Positions 10,213 through 20,614 of a stretch of 64,000 nucleotides of DNA are shown in pieces. The position numbers were made by a program, and so were the translations under genes. A model generated the notes under the pieces. The model ran no database searches. It worked only from the letters and a program-made list of their open reading frames with translations, and was not told the DNA's origin. The stretch lies in NCBI GenBank assembly GCA_012799605.1, contig JAAZKX010000011.1, positions 1 to 64,000 on the forward strand. The letters are read 5' to 3'. Source of the stretch: Bacillota bacterium (GTDB taxonomy: Bacteria > Bacillota > DTU030 > DUMP01). The first letter of the stretch is position 1, and each line of letters begins with the position of its first letter.

Positions 10213-10242
10213 AAACCCTCCCTTTTTCCCCGGTGAGGGTTT
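10213..10242 (-). promoter_or_regulatory. hairpin covering the lapA ribosome binding site, or terminator
   Basis: Minus-strand inverted repeat AAACCCTC / GAGGGTTT (8 bp, 14-nt loop) followed by five T. The downstream arm contains the GGGAGGG that should serve as the lapA ribosome binding site. It could end transcription after the VWA gene, hide the lapA start, or both. Confidence 0.4.
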
Positions 10243-10269
10243 ATTCGTCACAGAGCGGAATTATTCCTG

Positions 10270-12006
10270 CTAATTAGCACGACGTCGCTGCAGCTCTTTA
10301 TGTACCAGTTCGGCTAAAACCGGTGTATCCAATTCCCCTACTATATACAGCCGTCCACCGCTTTTTTGGCTAAGTTTTTCCAAAAATAACTGGTTCGGAT
10401 CAAGGCCGATACAAACAAGTTCAGCGGGCAGGGCTTGAAAATCCCCGGCCACATTTAATGCATCAGAAGCCGGGTCACCGCCTGCTAAGGGCACGGTCGG
10501 GATACCATCAGTTATAAGCACGACCAGCGGCCTGCAGGCCCGGAATTTACGCACAAATGAAGCCGTCTCTTTGAGAGCATAAGCTAGCGGGGTCAAACCC
10601 ACCGCCTTCAAAGCTGAAAGCTGCCGCTGGATTTTAGCCAGCGATCTACTAAAACCTGCCGGAACGAGCACACTCTCGCCCTGGAACGCGATGACAGCTA
10701 CTTTTCCTCTTATCGATAAAACCAGGTGTTGAGCCAGGAGGCGGGCTGCGCGCAACCGCTTGCCGCTCATAGAAGCACTGCTGTCCACTAGCAGGATTAT
10801 ATTGGTAGCACGTTGCCTATGCGGACGACTGTAGCACCAAGCCCGGTAATGGATACAGCCTGGCCGGCTCTGTCCTTGGATCCAATGACAGGCAGCCTTA
10901 GCCGCAGTAGCAGTTAAATTAAACTGATCCCCTTGATTAATAGGTTTTGCCTCCGGCTTAGTTCGCATTCTTTTCCGTCCCACTTCGGCTCCGGTACCCG
11001 TCTTTGAACGCGAATATTCGTTTTCAGCCGTAAGGCGGCGTAAAAATCGGCGCAACATGCTCTCCAGTTCCGGCAGCCGTAAATTAATTACCTGCTGCAG
11101 CCGTTCACCCTCAGCTGTCAACGTCCATAGGCCCCGTTTGCGCTGGATATAATTCTTATTCTCCAGTAGGTCTAAAATATGATCGATTTCCCCCCAACGC
11201 TGGCCCAACTTGTCACCAGATTCTAGCGGAAACGAGCGTAATAGCTGGAGCAGTTCCGCCGGCGGCAAGGTTTCAATACTTAAATTACAAGCTTCCTCCA
11301 TCGTCCCGGGCACGGTGTTTCGGGCAGCATTTTGAATCATCCTCTCTCCCGGGGCAACATCTTGACTTTTTTCTGTCCGGTTAGCGCCGGGGGAGCTACC
11401 TTTTTCTTTTAACAAAGAATCGCTCTGGCTGCGATAGGCAGACAGGTCAAGTTCAGCTTCCGAGTTCCCTTTCCGATCCAACACGACCTTTTCCACCTTG
11501 CGAATTTCCAAGCCTTGCTTCAATATTTCCGCCTCCACCGCGGCTACCGTAGCCACCGCCACAGCAAGCTGCTCCGGTGCTAATTCTACTGCCAGATGGA
11601 CATGATTGGCATGAGCACGCCGCACTGATTTTCCGCGACCGTAGGATAGGTTTCCAGTAATACGGCCGCCGCCTGTAGCTGTTTGGATATCCATCCGATC
11701 CAGTAGCCCCGAGGCAACAGGATAATTTTGGACAGCGTTTAATATCGCTCGGGCAACAGCGCGATGATCGATGCTGCCGACTTGATGGAATATATCGATA
11801 TGGTAAATGGTACCTTTTTCCTGGCGCCCATAAAAAGCACTGCCAGCATCAGCTGCCAGTATTCTTACTTCCTCCGGTTTATCGACAGATATCATATGGA
11901 CACGGCGGCTGATCACCGTACTTTCGCCAAGCCGTACAGCTTCAGCCTTCGTCAGCTTCATTGCCAACTGTTGTCCTAATTGCCTTACCTGCTCTCGTTG
12001 GATCAT
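10270..12006 (-). CDS. VWA-domain protein, Mg/Co-chelatase subunit D-like
   Basis: 578 aa. The N-terminal part (about 1-200) resembles the degenerate AAA-lid region of chelatase D subunits; a charged linker follows; the C-terminal von Willebrand A domain (about 390-575) carries a full MIDAS: DSSAS, a Thr in VGLTPLAYAL and DGIPT. In Mg- and Co-chelatases subunit D forms a two-ring complex with subunit I that remodels the large chelating subunit. Start placed at the ATG at 12006, with GAAGGAG 8 nt upstream inside the preceding AAA+ gene; the two genes overlap by 65 nt, which fits a fixed-ratio complex. No BchH/CobN-type subunit is in this window, so the client is unknown. Confidence 0.72.
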   Translation of the reverse strand: MIQREQVRQLGQQLAMKLTKAEAVRLGESTVISRRVHMISVDKPEEVRILAADAGSAFYGRQEKGTIYHIDIFHQVGSIDHRAVARAILNAVQNYPVASGLLDRMDIQTATGGGRITGNLSYGRGKSVRRAHANHVHLAVELAPEQLAVAVATVAAVEAEILKQGLEIRKVEKVVLDRKGNSEAELDLSAYRSQSDSLLKEKGSSPGANRTEKSQDVAPGERMIQNAARNTVPGTMEEACNLSIETLPPAELLQLLRSFPLESGDKLGQRWGEIDHILDLLENKNYIQRKRGLWTLTAEGERLQQVINLRLPELESMLRRFLRRLTAENEYSRSKTGTGAEVGRKRMRTKPEAKPINQGDQFNLTATAAKAACHWIQGQSRPGCIHYRAWCYSRPHRQRATNIILLVDSSASMSGKRLRAARLLAQHLVLSIRGKVAVIAFQGESVLVPAGFSRSLAKIQRQLSALKAVGLTPLAYALKETASFVRKFRACRPLVVLITDGIPTVPLAGGDPASDALNVAGDFQALPAELVCIGLDPNQLFLEKLSQKSGGRLYIVGELDTPVLAELVHKELQRRRAN

Positions 12007-13381
12007 CAATCAATTCTCCTTCAGTAATAGCACCCTCACGGGCCAAACTCAATAAGGGTCGGGCAACTTCAGGTGGAGCCACCAATGGCATCTCCAGTGG
12101 ATTTTCCGGCTTCAACTGCGGGCGGCGACCTATACCTGCCAGTTTATTGCCGCCGGCAGACGCTTCTTTCCGTTTTGCTGCCGCCGGATAGCGATCACGT
12201 CGGCGGCCTAACACTCTTTGGCACCAGGCTACGATTCTGCTCCAAATGCCGCCTGATTGCTTCTGCTGTCTATGTCGGTCAGCTGACCCAGGTTCGTTTT
12301 GGTCGCAGTCAGCACAGGCAACAACAGCGCGGCTGTTAACCAGATCGCGTTCTTGTTTTAAATCCTGAAGCACAGCTACAAGCTGCTCCGGACTGAGCCG
12401 ATGCCTTAGGGCAGCCGGAGTTACAGTCAAAACATCATTCCAACCTACTTCAGGCCTGTTCCAGCGGGCAGCGTTTAAAATAGCCCCGGTTTTAATCGCT
12501 TCCAAAGAACGTAAACTTTCTAGATGATGTTTGATATAAATTTGGGCTAAAGACCGCACTATAGTAGTTGGGATTTTTACGGCTCCAACCCTACTTGCTT
12601 TCTGAACCAAGTATTTTCCTAACTCTAGGTCGGCTGCTGGAATTTTGCCCCTTAAATGTTCTGGTTTGTGGTCAAGGTTTAAGATCGATACCAGGGCCTC
12701 AGCTTCAACCGAACGCTCCATTTGAACCATAAAATCAAAGCGGTCGCTAAGCTGCTTTCTGATGTCCATCAGCGAACCTGGGTCTTCATCCGGATTAGAA
12801 GTAGCCCAAACACTTATTGATAAAGGCAAGGCCACTGTTGGCAGCCCGGCTTCCTCCATTTGCACCCGTCCCGGCTTGGTTCCCATTGCATCTAACAATA
12901 TATCGGTAAGTTCCGGAGCAGTGTCGGCCAAGCGGTTGACTTCATCAACTAATACGATCCCGCGGTGAGAGCGCGGTAACGTGCCAGGCAGCATAGCAGC
13001 TTCCGGCTGCTCGGTGTCGGTCAACCGGGCCAAATCCAAACTACCTGCTATGGTGCCGATTTTAGCCGAATGCGATATCTCCAAAAAAGGAACCGGTATT
13101 TGTTCTACTACCACCGTGCCCAGTTCATCTTTGGTTAAAACTTTGTGCCGGGGACAGTGGGGAAATTGCGGGTTGCAATTAAACAAACAATCTTTAATCC
13201 GGCTAATCTTGGGCAAGATATGCCGCGCTGCCCGTAAAATAGTTGTCTTTCCGGTACCACGCAACCCTTCCACATGCAAATGTATGGGTATGTCAGCAAT
13301 AATCCCAATAGCAGCCAATTCAACAAAGGTAAATAACTCCCGGTTACCTTCGTGGCGGATTAAGGAACTGTAAGAATGCAC
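11942..13381 (-). CDS. AAA+ ATPase, Mg/Co-chelatase subunit I-like
   Basis: AAA+ motor of the ChlI/MoxR group. Walker A GLRGTGKT (residues 39-46), Walker B IVLVDEVNRL (142-151), sensor 1 in SVWATSNPDEDPGS and the arginine-finger-type RKQLSDRFDF follow in order. A Cys-rich insert after Walker A has C65, C69 and C76 with H75 and H79, and CxxC occurs again in the C-terminal basic tail; these could bind a metal or cluster. The frame runs upstream through a terminator, so I start it at the GTG at 13381, which has AAAGGGG upstream; 479 aa. It overlaps and partners the VWA gene. Function unknown. Confidence 0.72.
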   Translation of the reverse strand: MHSYSSLIRHEGNRELFTFVELAAIGIIADIPIHLHVEGLRGTGKTTILRAARHILPKISRIKDCLFNCNPQFPHCPRHKVLTKDELGTVVVEQIPVPFLEISHSAKIGTIAGSLDLARLTDTEQPEAAMLPGTLPRSHRGIVLVDEVNRLADTAPELTDILLDAMGTKPGRVQMEEAGLPTVALPLSISVWATSNPDEDPGSLMDIRKQLSDRFDFMVQMERSVEAEALVSILNLDHKPEHLRGKIPAADLELGKYLVQKASRVGAVKIPTTIVRSLAQIYIKHHLESLRSLEAIKTGAILNAARWNRPEVGWNDVLTVTPAALRHRLSPEQLVAVLQDLKQERDLVNSRAVVACADCDQNEPGSADRHRQQKQSGGIWSRIVAWCQRVLGRRRDRYPAAAKRKEASAGGNKLAGIGRRPQLKPENPLEMPLVAPPEVARPLLSLAREGAITEGELIDDPTRAGKAIRTTVGNEADEG

Positions 13382-13442
13382 AGCAAAACCCACCCCTTTC
13401 TGGTCTAAAGCTAGTCTGCCCGAAGACAGTCGGCTCAATAAC

Positions 13443-13468
13443 AAAAAAACGCCCCGCGGGGGGGCGTT
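13443..13468 (-). terminator. terminator after secDF
   Basis: Minus-strand stem AACGCCCC / GGGGCGTT with a 5-nt loop, followed directly by TTTTTTT; 40 nt past the secDF stop. A typical strong intrinsic terminator, and the reason the longer reading of the AAA+ gene is rejected. Confidence 0.88.
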
Positions 13469-13508
13469 GGTTTTTAAATGGCAACCGGGGAAATTCAAAA
13501 CTGTTTGA

Positions 13509-15581
13509 TTAGAGCTTGGCCTTGGACTTGCTGTGCCAGAAAAACCATAGTGGGGAAGCGATAAAAATGGAGGAGTAAGTACCAGCTATCAAACCTATAA
13601 ACAATGCCAAAGCAAAAACCTTGGTCGTGTCTCCACCGAGCAGCAATAGCGCTACTACTGCAAATAAAGTGGTCAGCACCGTATTCAATGATCTGGTTAA
13701 GGTTTCTATAATGCTCCGATTTACAGTTTGGGCTACCGGTTCTTTCTTCGCCGATTTTAAGTTTTCCCGCAGGCGGTCAAAGACCACAATGGTATTGTTT
13801 ATCGAATAGCCTACAATTGTAAGTATAGCAGCTACAAACGTACTGTCGATTTCTATATTCGCCAAAGCAAATATACCCACCGTCACCATAACGTCATGAA
13901 CAAGCGCCAGAACCCCAGCGACCGCAAATTTAAATTGAAACCGTAAGGCAATATATATCAGCATCAAAACCGCAGCTACTGTTAGAGCTAGCAGGGCATT
14001 TTTCTTCAGCTCAGCGCTGATAAGTGCTCCCACCTTTTCGGCCCTGATCAGCTCATAAGGGCCAATTTTCGTTTTTAATCCTTCTTGAAGATCATGCTGA
14101 GCCTCATCGCTCAGCTCCCTGGTCCGTATTAAAAATCCTCCGGCCGACGTTTGTTGGAGAATACTGTTTTCAAGCTGGTAATCGGCTAACACAGACCGTA
14201 CTTGTTCTAATGAAGCCATCTGATCAAATTTTAGTTCAAACAAATTCCCACCCCGAAAATCTATGCCAGCATTTAAGCCGCCATGGGCGATCAGCGCAAC
14301 TATAGTTATGGCAATTATAAAGCCAGACAAGGTAAACCAAATTTTGGTTTTGCCGACAATATCTAGTTTTGTTTGGCCTAATACCCCCGTTAGTCGGATA
14401 TCGACTGGCCAGCCTAAATTTGTGACCAAGCGGAGAATATATTTGGTTGCGAGCACTGCGCTGACCATGCTGGCCAAAATCCCAACGCCCAAGGTGACGG
14501 CAAAGCCACGGATAGGCCCCGTTCCCAGGTAATAAAGAACGCCAGCGGCAATCAATGTAGTAACGTTAGAATCAATAACGGCAGCTAGCGCCCGGTCGAA
14601 GCCAGAACCGACCGCGGACCTAATAGTTTTACCGTTACGCCGCTCTTCCTTTATTCGTTCAAAAATAATAACATTGGCATCTACCGCCATCCCGATGGAA
14701 AGGATGAAACCGGCAATGCCCGGTACGGTGAGGGTAGCACGTAAAGCAGCCAGTGCAGCCAGCGTCAATAGCACGTATAAAATTAGGCAGTAGTTGGCTA
14801 CCAATCCAAATAGGCCATAATAAATTACCATGTATAACAGTACTGCAGCTAACCCGATAACCAAAGCCCGTTTACTTTTGGCAATTGAATCCATACCCAA
14901 GGTCGGGCCCACCATACGACTTTCTACGATTTCGACTTTTACCGGTAATGCACCGGAGCGTAGAGCAATAGCATACCGCTGGGCTTCTTCGGCTGATTGA
15001 ATTCCACTAATAACTGCCCGGCCATCGTGAATAACACTTTTGACTACCGGAGCGGTAATAAGTTCATCATCCAGTAGAATACGCAGCGGTTGGCCCAGGT
15101 TAGCCTCTGTTGCTGTAGCAAATTTCTTGCTTCCTTCCGAACCAAATTCGAGACTAACTACGGGCTTATTTTCCTCATAAATAAACCGAGCATCCTTCAG
15201 ATCTTTCCCCGTTAGCCATACTGTTCCGTTTTGGTCTTCGAATTTTAGCTGGGCGGTCATCTGAATAACGCGAATTGCTTCCTCCGAGTCCTCGAGCCCA
15301 GGTAACTCAACGATAATCCGGTGTGATCCCTCCGGTATGATGAGCGGCTCGGTAACCCCGAACTGATTGATCCGGTCATTGATGATCCTGATAACACCTT
15401 GGCGGGCTTGTTCGTCCACCTTAGCCTCCGCAGTATCCACTAAATTGAGCACAAGGTGAGTACCGCCGCGTAGATCGAGCCCTAACCGGATATTGTTATA
15501 AATAGGATTAACCGCTCCAACAGCTAGTACAATAACTATCGCTACTAAAGCAACCACATTCATTACCTTGGACCACTTCAA
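13509..15581 (-). CDS. secDF: fused protein translocase subunit SecDF
   Basis: Membrane partner of SecYEG that pulls preproteins out using the proton gradient. 690 aa with both halves in one chain. SecD half (about 1-405): a first transmembrane helix, LGLDLRGGTHLVL, a large extracellular loop, then five transmembrane helices with IGMAVDANVIIFERI. SecF half (about 410-690): another first helix, GIDFRGGNLFE, a small loop, then five helices with TIVGYSINNTIVVFDR. The fusion is the Bacillus-type arrangement. It is linked to yajC, its usual partner, by dacF, GNAT and TIGR04086 genes. Followed by a strong terminator. Confidence 0.95.
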   Translation of the reverse strand: MKWSKVMNVVALVAIVIVLAVGAVNPIYNNIRLGLDLRGGTHLVLNLVDTAEAKVDEQARQGVIRIINDRINQFGVTEPLIIPEGSHRIIVELPGLEDSEEAIRVIQMTAQLKFEDQNGTVWLTGKDLKDARFIYEENKPVVSLEFGSEGSKKFATATEANLGQPLRILLDDELITAPVVKSVIHDGRAVISGIQSAEEAQRYAIALRSGALPVKVEIVESRMVGPTLGMDSIAKSKRALVIGLAAVLLYMVIYYGLFGLVANYCLILYVLLTLAALAALRATLTVPGIAGFILSIGMAVDANVIIFERIKEERRNGKTIRSAVGSGFDRALAAVIDSNVTTLIAAGVLYYLGTGPIRGFAVTLGVGILASMVSAVLATKYILRLVTNLGWPVDIRLTGVLGQTKLDIVGKTKIWFTLSGFIIAITIVALIAHGGLNAGIDFRGGNLFELKFDQMASLEQVRSVLADYQLENSILQQTSAGGFLIRTRELSDEAQHDLQEGLKTKIGPYELIRAEKVGALISAELKKNALLALTVAAVLMLIYIALRFQFKFAVAGVLALVHDVMVTVGIFALANIEIDSTFVAAILTIVGYSINNTIVVFDRLRENLKSAKKEPVAQTVNRSIIETLTRSLNTVLTTLFAVVALLLLGGDTTKVFALALFIGLIAGTYSSIFIASPLWFFWHSKSKAKL

Positions 15582-15715
15582 AACATCTTCCTCCTTCTAC
15601 CCCCACAGTGCACCCGCCGCCAGTTTGAGTCAGATCCATTATCATCCATAACACTAACATTGTAGGCGGTAGCATAACAGCTGTCAATCGGTAGGCGGAT
15701 AAAAACTTGTTCCGG

Positions 15716-16249
15716 TTAGAGTTTGCCCAAATGGGCTTTAAACAAGCGTTGATCTATGTACATCAGATAAATATCACGATTTTGGCCCCCGTAGCGATAA
15801 CGGTTTCTAAGCACCGCTTCTTTTTTAAATCCGCAGCGCAGATAACATTTTAGCGCCCGGGTATTGTAATGGTACACCCGCAAATATACACGTTTGAGTT
15901 TAAGTTCATCAAAGGCTTTGATTAATATTGCTTGCAAAGCCTTTTTACCCAAGCCCCTCCCCCAATAAGCCCGATTACCGATGCAAATTCTCAGCTCAGC
16001 TTCACGAACACGCCAACAAATTTGGCTCAAACTTATTTCCCCAATAACACACCCCTGCCCGGTCTTTATCGCCCACAGACGATGATTCGGTTGCCCTAAC
16101 AAATCAGCACACCGTTCCCAGTATTTGGTTATCCCATCCAGCCCCAAAAGATAGTTTATTTCGGCATCTTCACCCCAGGCTGCCATCTGTTTAAGATGCT
16201 CTTTAAGAAGTGGCTCTAGACTTATTTCTTCTTCTTGATGATTTGGCAC
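15716..16249 (-). CDS. GNAT-family N-acetyltransferase
   Basis: 177-aa acetyl-CoA-dependent acetyltransferase of the RimJ/RimL-like group. It has the beta-strand pair with IGEISL, the acetyl-CoA loop in RAYWGRGLGKKAL (R/Q-x-x-G-x-G/A type) and the late motif YNTRALKCYLRCGFKKEAVLRNRY. The GTG at 16249 is preferred because AGGAGG lies 8 nt upstream; the frame could extend nine codons further. It sits between dacF and secDF. The substrate cannot be read from sequence. Confidence 0.82.
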   Translation of the reverse strand: MPNHQEEEISLEPLLKEHLKQMAAWGEDAEINYLLGLDGITKYWERCADLLGQPNHRLWAIKTGQGCVIGEISLSQICWRVREAELRICIGNRAYWGRGLGKKALQAILIKAFDELKLKRVYLRVYHYNTRALKCYLRCGFKKEAVLRNRYRYGGQNRDIYLMYIDQRLFKAHLGKL

Positions 16250-16339
16250 TGCCTTTACCTCCTGTGATGTAAACAAAATACCTTACCATCTTCGGCAGTG
16301 CCTGCCCTTATCCTTCCGGTAATTCGAACCAGTGGCCAG

Positions 16340-17482
16340 CTATAGTACATGCCATTTTTTTAGCCATGCCAGTAGGGGCCGGTAGCCACGCCAAATCAAT
16401 ACTGTAAACCAATTCCGGGCTGGCATAGTCACCGCTGCCAATAAATTTGTTCTAGCAAGTAAATTACCATCCAGCCAGACTTGAATTTCCCCGACTTTTT
16501 CCCCCCGAAATACCGGCGATTTTAGGTTTGGCAACGTAACGTATTTTGTATTCACCTGTGGGACCTTGGCTGCAGGAAGAACTATATATAAATCCGATGC
16601 TGTGCGGCAATCAAGCCCCGGTTCCAACCCGTCTGCTAGTTTGATTTTGACTGGCTGGCCGGCGGCAGCTATTTTAACTAGCTCGGTATGATCGAAACCG
16701 TAATCAAGCAACCTGGCGGCATCTTCCCACCGGTTATCACTATGGAGCACAACAGCCACTAATTGCCTTCCCCGACGGCTGGCTGATGCTACCAGACATT
16801 GGCCGGCCTCCCGGGTCGTACCGGTTTTAACTCCATCACAGCCGCTGTAGCTCCAAAGCAAACGGTTTGTATTTATATATGACCTGGCCATTCCGGTTTG
16901 GTCTGGCTTTTTTTCACAGGTCCTAACTATTTGCTGAAACTTCCTGTTGCGCAAAGCATACCGAGCCATAAGCCCCAAATCATAAGCAGTTGAATAATGT
17001 TCAGGATCGGGCAGGCCATGCGGGTTTACAAATTGTGTATCCCAGGCACCGATAGCTTTAGCTTTTCTGTTTTGCAGGTAGGAAAACTCATATTCATTGC
17101 CAGCCAAATATTCAGCAATTGCTACACAGGCATCATTCCCTGATTCTAGCATAGCACCCCAAATCAACTCTTCCAAGGTTATTTTTTCTCCCGGCTGTAA
17201 ATAAATACTAGAACCTTCCGTATAAACGGCATCAGGGCTTACAAGCACCTGATCATGCAGGCGGCCGGTTTCGAGGGCGATTATTCCGGTTAATATTTTA
17301 GTGATACTAGCCGGTGGCCGCCTTTGATAAGAACTAGAACCATAAATAATGCTGCCAGTCCGAGCATCAAGAACCACTGCAGCATCAGCAGTAATTTTAG
17401 GCGCCCCCAAACCAGACCTGGACAAAGCGATAACCATCATAACCAGCAATATAACGGTAAGAAGATTAAAACGCTTGGGCAT
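16340..17482 (-). CDS. dacF: D-alanyl-D-alanine carboxypeptidase (DacF/DacB type)
   Basis: Penicillin-binding serine carboxypeptidase that trims peptidoglycan side chains. 380 aa. The N-terminal signal peptide (about 1-26, ending near GLGA) directs export. Active-site motifs are complete: SITK (SxxK nucleophile, about residue 57), SGN in LESGNDAC and KTG in DGVKTGTT, followed by the PBP5-type C-terminal beta domain and a terminal hydrophobic/amphipathic anchor. Start set at the ATG with GGAGG 7 nt upstream; the 66 codons further upstream belong to the preceding gene's region. DacF in Bacillus acts in sporulation, which fits the setting, but here the exact role is inferred. Confidence 0.9.
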   Translation of the reverse strand: MPKRFNLLTVILLVMMVIALSRSGLGAPKITADAAVVLDARTGSIIYGSSSYQRRPPASITKILTGIIALETGRLHDQVLVSPDAVYTEGSSIYLQPGEKITLEELIWGAMLESGNDACVAIAEYLAGNEYEFSYLQNRKAKAIGAWDTQFVNPHGLPDPEHYSTAYDLGLMARYALRNRKFQQIVRTCEKKPDQTGMARSYINTNRLLWSYSGCDGVKTGTTREAGQCLVASASRRGRQLVAVVLHSDNRWEDAARLLDYGFDHTELVKIAAAGQPVKIKLADGLEPGLDCRTASDLYIVLPAAKVPQVNTKYVTLPNLKSPVFRGEKVGEIQVWLDGNLLARTNLLAAVTMPARNWFTVLIWRGYRPLLAWLKKWHVL

Positions 17483-17493
17483 AAAAGAGCCTC

Positions 17494-17895
17494 CTACAGA
17501 TTGGCCCCTATCGTCCCACCGACCAAGCCCAAAAAAGCCCCTGGAAAAAGACGCCACCATAGAATATTCGACAGCGCCGGTGCAGCAGGCAAAATGAAGC
17601 CGCCTAAAAGCGATATTGCCACCATAAACAACGTCCCCGCGCCAAAACCATGTAGCCAACCTGATTGTTCTGCTAACCAACCCGCCACCAGACCGGTAAT
17701 TAGACTGGTCAAATACTGGGCTATATAAGCCAACATAGGTAGCCGTATTTCAAGATCCTCAAGAAAATTAATGACGATTGTTGTCAACAAAGCCAGGGCC
17801 AGATAGAAAATAAGGCCCACTAGTACAGCTTTCACTGCCACGGCCAGGGAAAATGACAGCTGTGGTTTTGTTCCTGCTCCAGGATCGGTTTTCAT
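17494..17895 (-). CDS. TIGR04086-type four-helix membrane protein
   Basis: 133-aa hydrophobic protein with four predicted transmembrane helices (about 15-42, 52-75, 80-105, 112-130). It matches the pattern of TIGR04086/YrzE-like proteins found beside yajC-secDF in Firmicutes. Glycine-rich helices at the end (GAFLGLVGGTIGA) suggest tight helix packing. ATG with GAGGTGA upstream; 11 nt before dacF, so they share a transcript. Function unknown; the position hints at the Sec or cell-wall machinery. Confidence 0.68.
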   Translation of the reverse strand: MKTDPGAGTKPQLSFSLAVAVKAVLVGLIFYLALALLTTIVINFLEDLEIRLPMLAYIAQYLTSLITGLVAGWLAEQSGWLHGFGAGTLFMVAISLLGGFILPAAPALSNILWWRLFPGAFLGLVGGTIGANL

Positions 17896-17968
17896 TGGCT
17901 ATCACCTCTTAGTGGTTTAGTCCTAATGGTAATGTACGCCCTAAAACGTGATAGCATGACAGCAGTAA

Positions 17969-17997
17969 GCAAAAACAGGCTAAATGCCTGTTTTTGC
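17969..17997 (-). terminator. terminator after yajC
   Basis: Perfect 12-bp inverted repeat GCAAAAACAGGC / GCCTGTTTTTGC with a 5-nt loop, 54 nt past the yajC stop. It ends the ruv-queA-tgt-yajC unit; the T5 lies within the stem. Confidence 0.75.
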
Positions 17998-18050
17998 CAA
18001 GTCGCATCTCAGTTTTCAGAGCCGCCCATTTGATCCTCTTCAACCGCAGT

Positions 18051-18362
18051 TTAAGAGTCGGCTGTATCGGAGTTTTCTTTTTTACTTTCTTTAACCTTCG
18101 CCTCTTTATGCACATAGCCAACAGCATCGCGGTTTAGCCTCAACTCCACGTTATTGGCTACCTTAAGCCGTACCTGATGCTCTTTAACGTCAACTAGGGT
18201 ACCATGAATGCCTCCAATGGTAACAACCTTGTCACCCTTCTTCAGGGCGTCGAGCATTTGTTGGCGTTCTTTTCGTTGTTTTTGCTGAGGTCGAATAAGA
18301 AAGAGATAGAAAATAGCAAAAAAGACTATCATGGGCAGTAGGCTGACTAACTGTTGTGGCAC
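18051..18362 (-). CDS. yajC: preprotein translocase subunit YajC
   Basis: Small single-span component associated with SecDF. 103 aa: one N-terminal transmembrane helix (about 6-25) ending in FLIRPQQKQRKE, then the conserved soluble part LKKGDKVVTIGGIHGTLV. GTG start with GGGAGGG upstream; the frame extends seven codons further but without a better site. Lies downstream of tgt as in most bacteria and is followed by a terminator before the TIGR04086 gene. Confidence 0.93.
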   Translation of the reverse strand: MPQQLVSLLPMIVFFAIFYLFLIRPQQKQRKERQQMLDALKKGDKVVTIGGIHGTLVDVKEHQVRLKVANNVELRLNRDAVGYVHKEAKVKESKKENSDTADS

Positions 18363-18419
18363 AAGAATCCCTCCCTGGATCATCTTACTAACTCTTCGCC
18401 GAGAAGAGATAAAATCCTT

Positions 18420-20596
<2,177 letters not shown>

Positions 20597-20614
20597 ATCG
20601 TCGATGCTCCTTAG

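Noticed and set aside
13382-13498. 39-codon upstream extension of the AAA+ gene
   Set aside because: It reads through the secDF terminator; the GTG at 13381 lies after it with a ribosome binding site.
17483-17680. 66-codon upstream extension of dacF
   Set aside because: It overlaps the TIGR04086 gene; the ATG at 17482 has GGAGG and gives a normal signal peptide.
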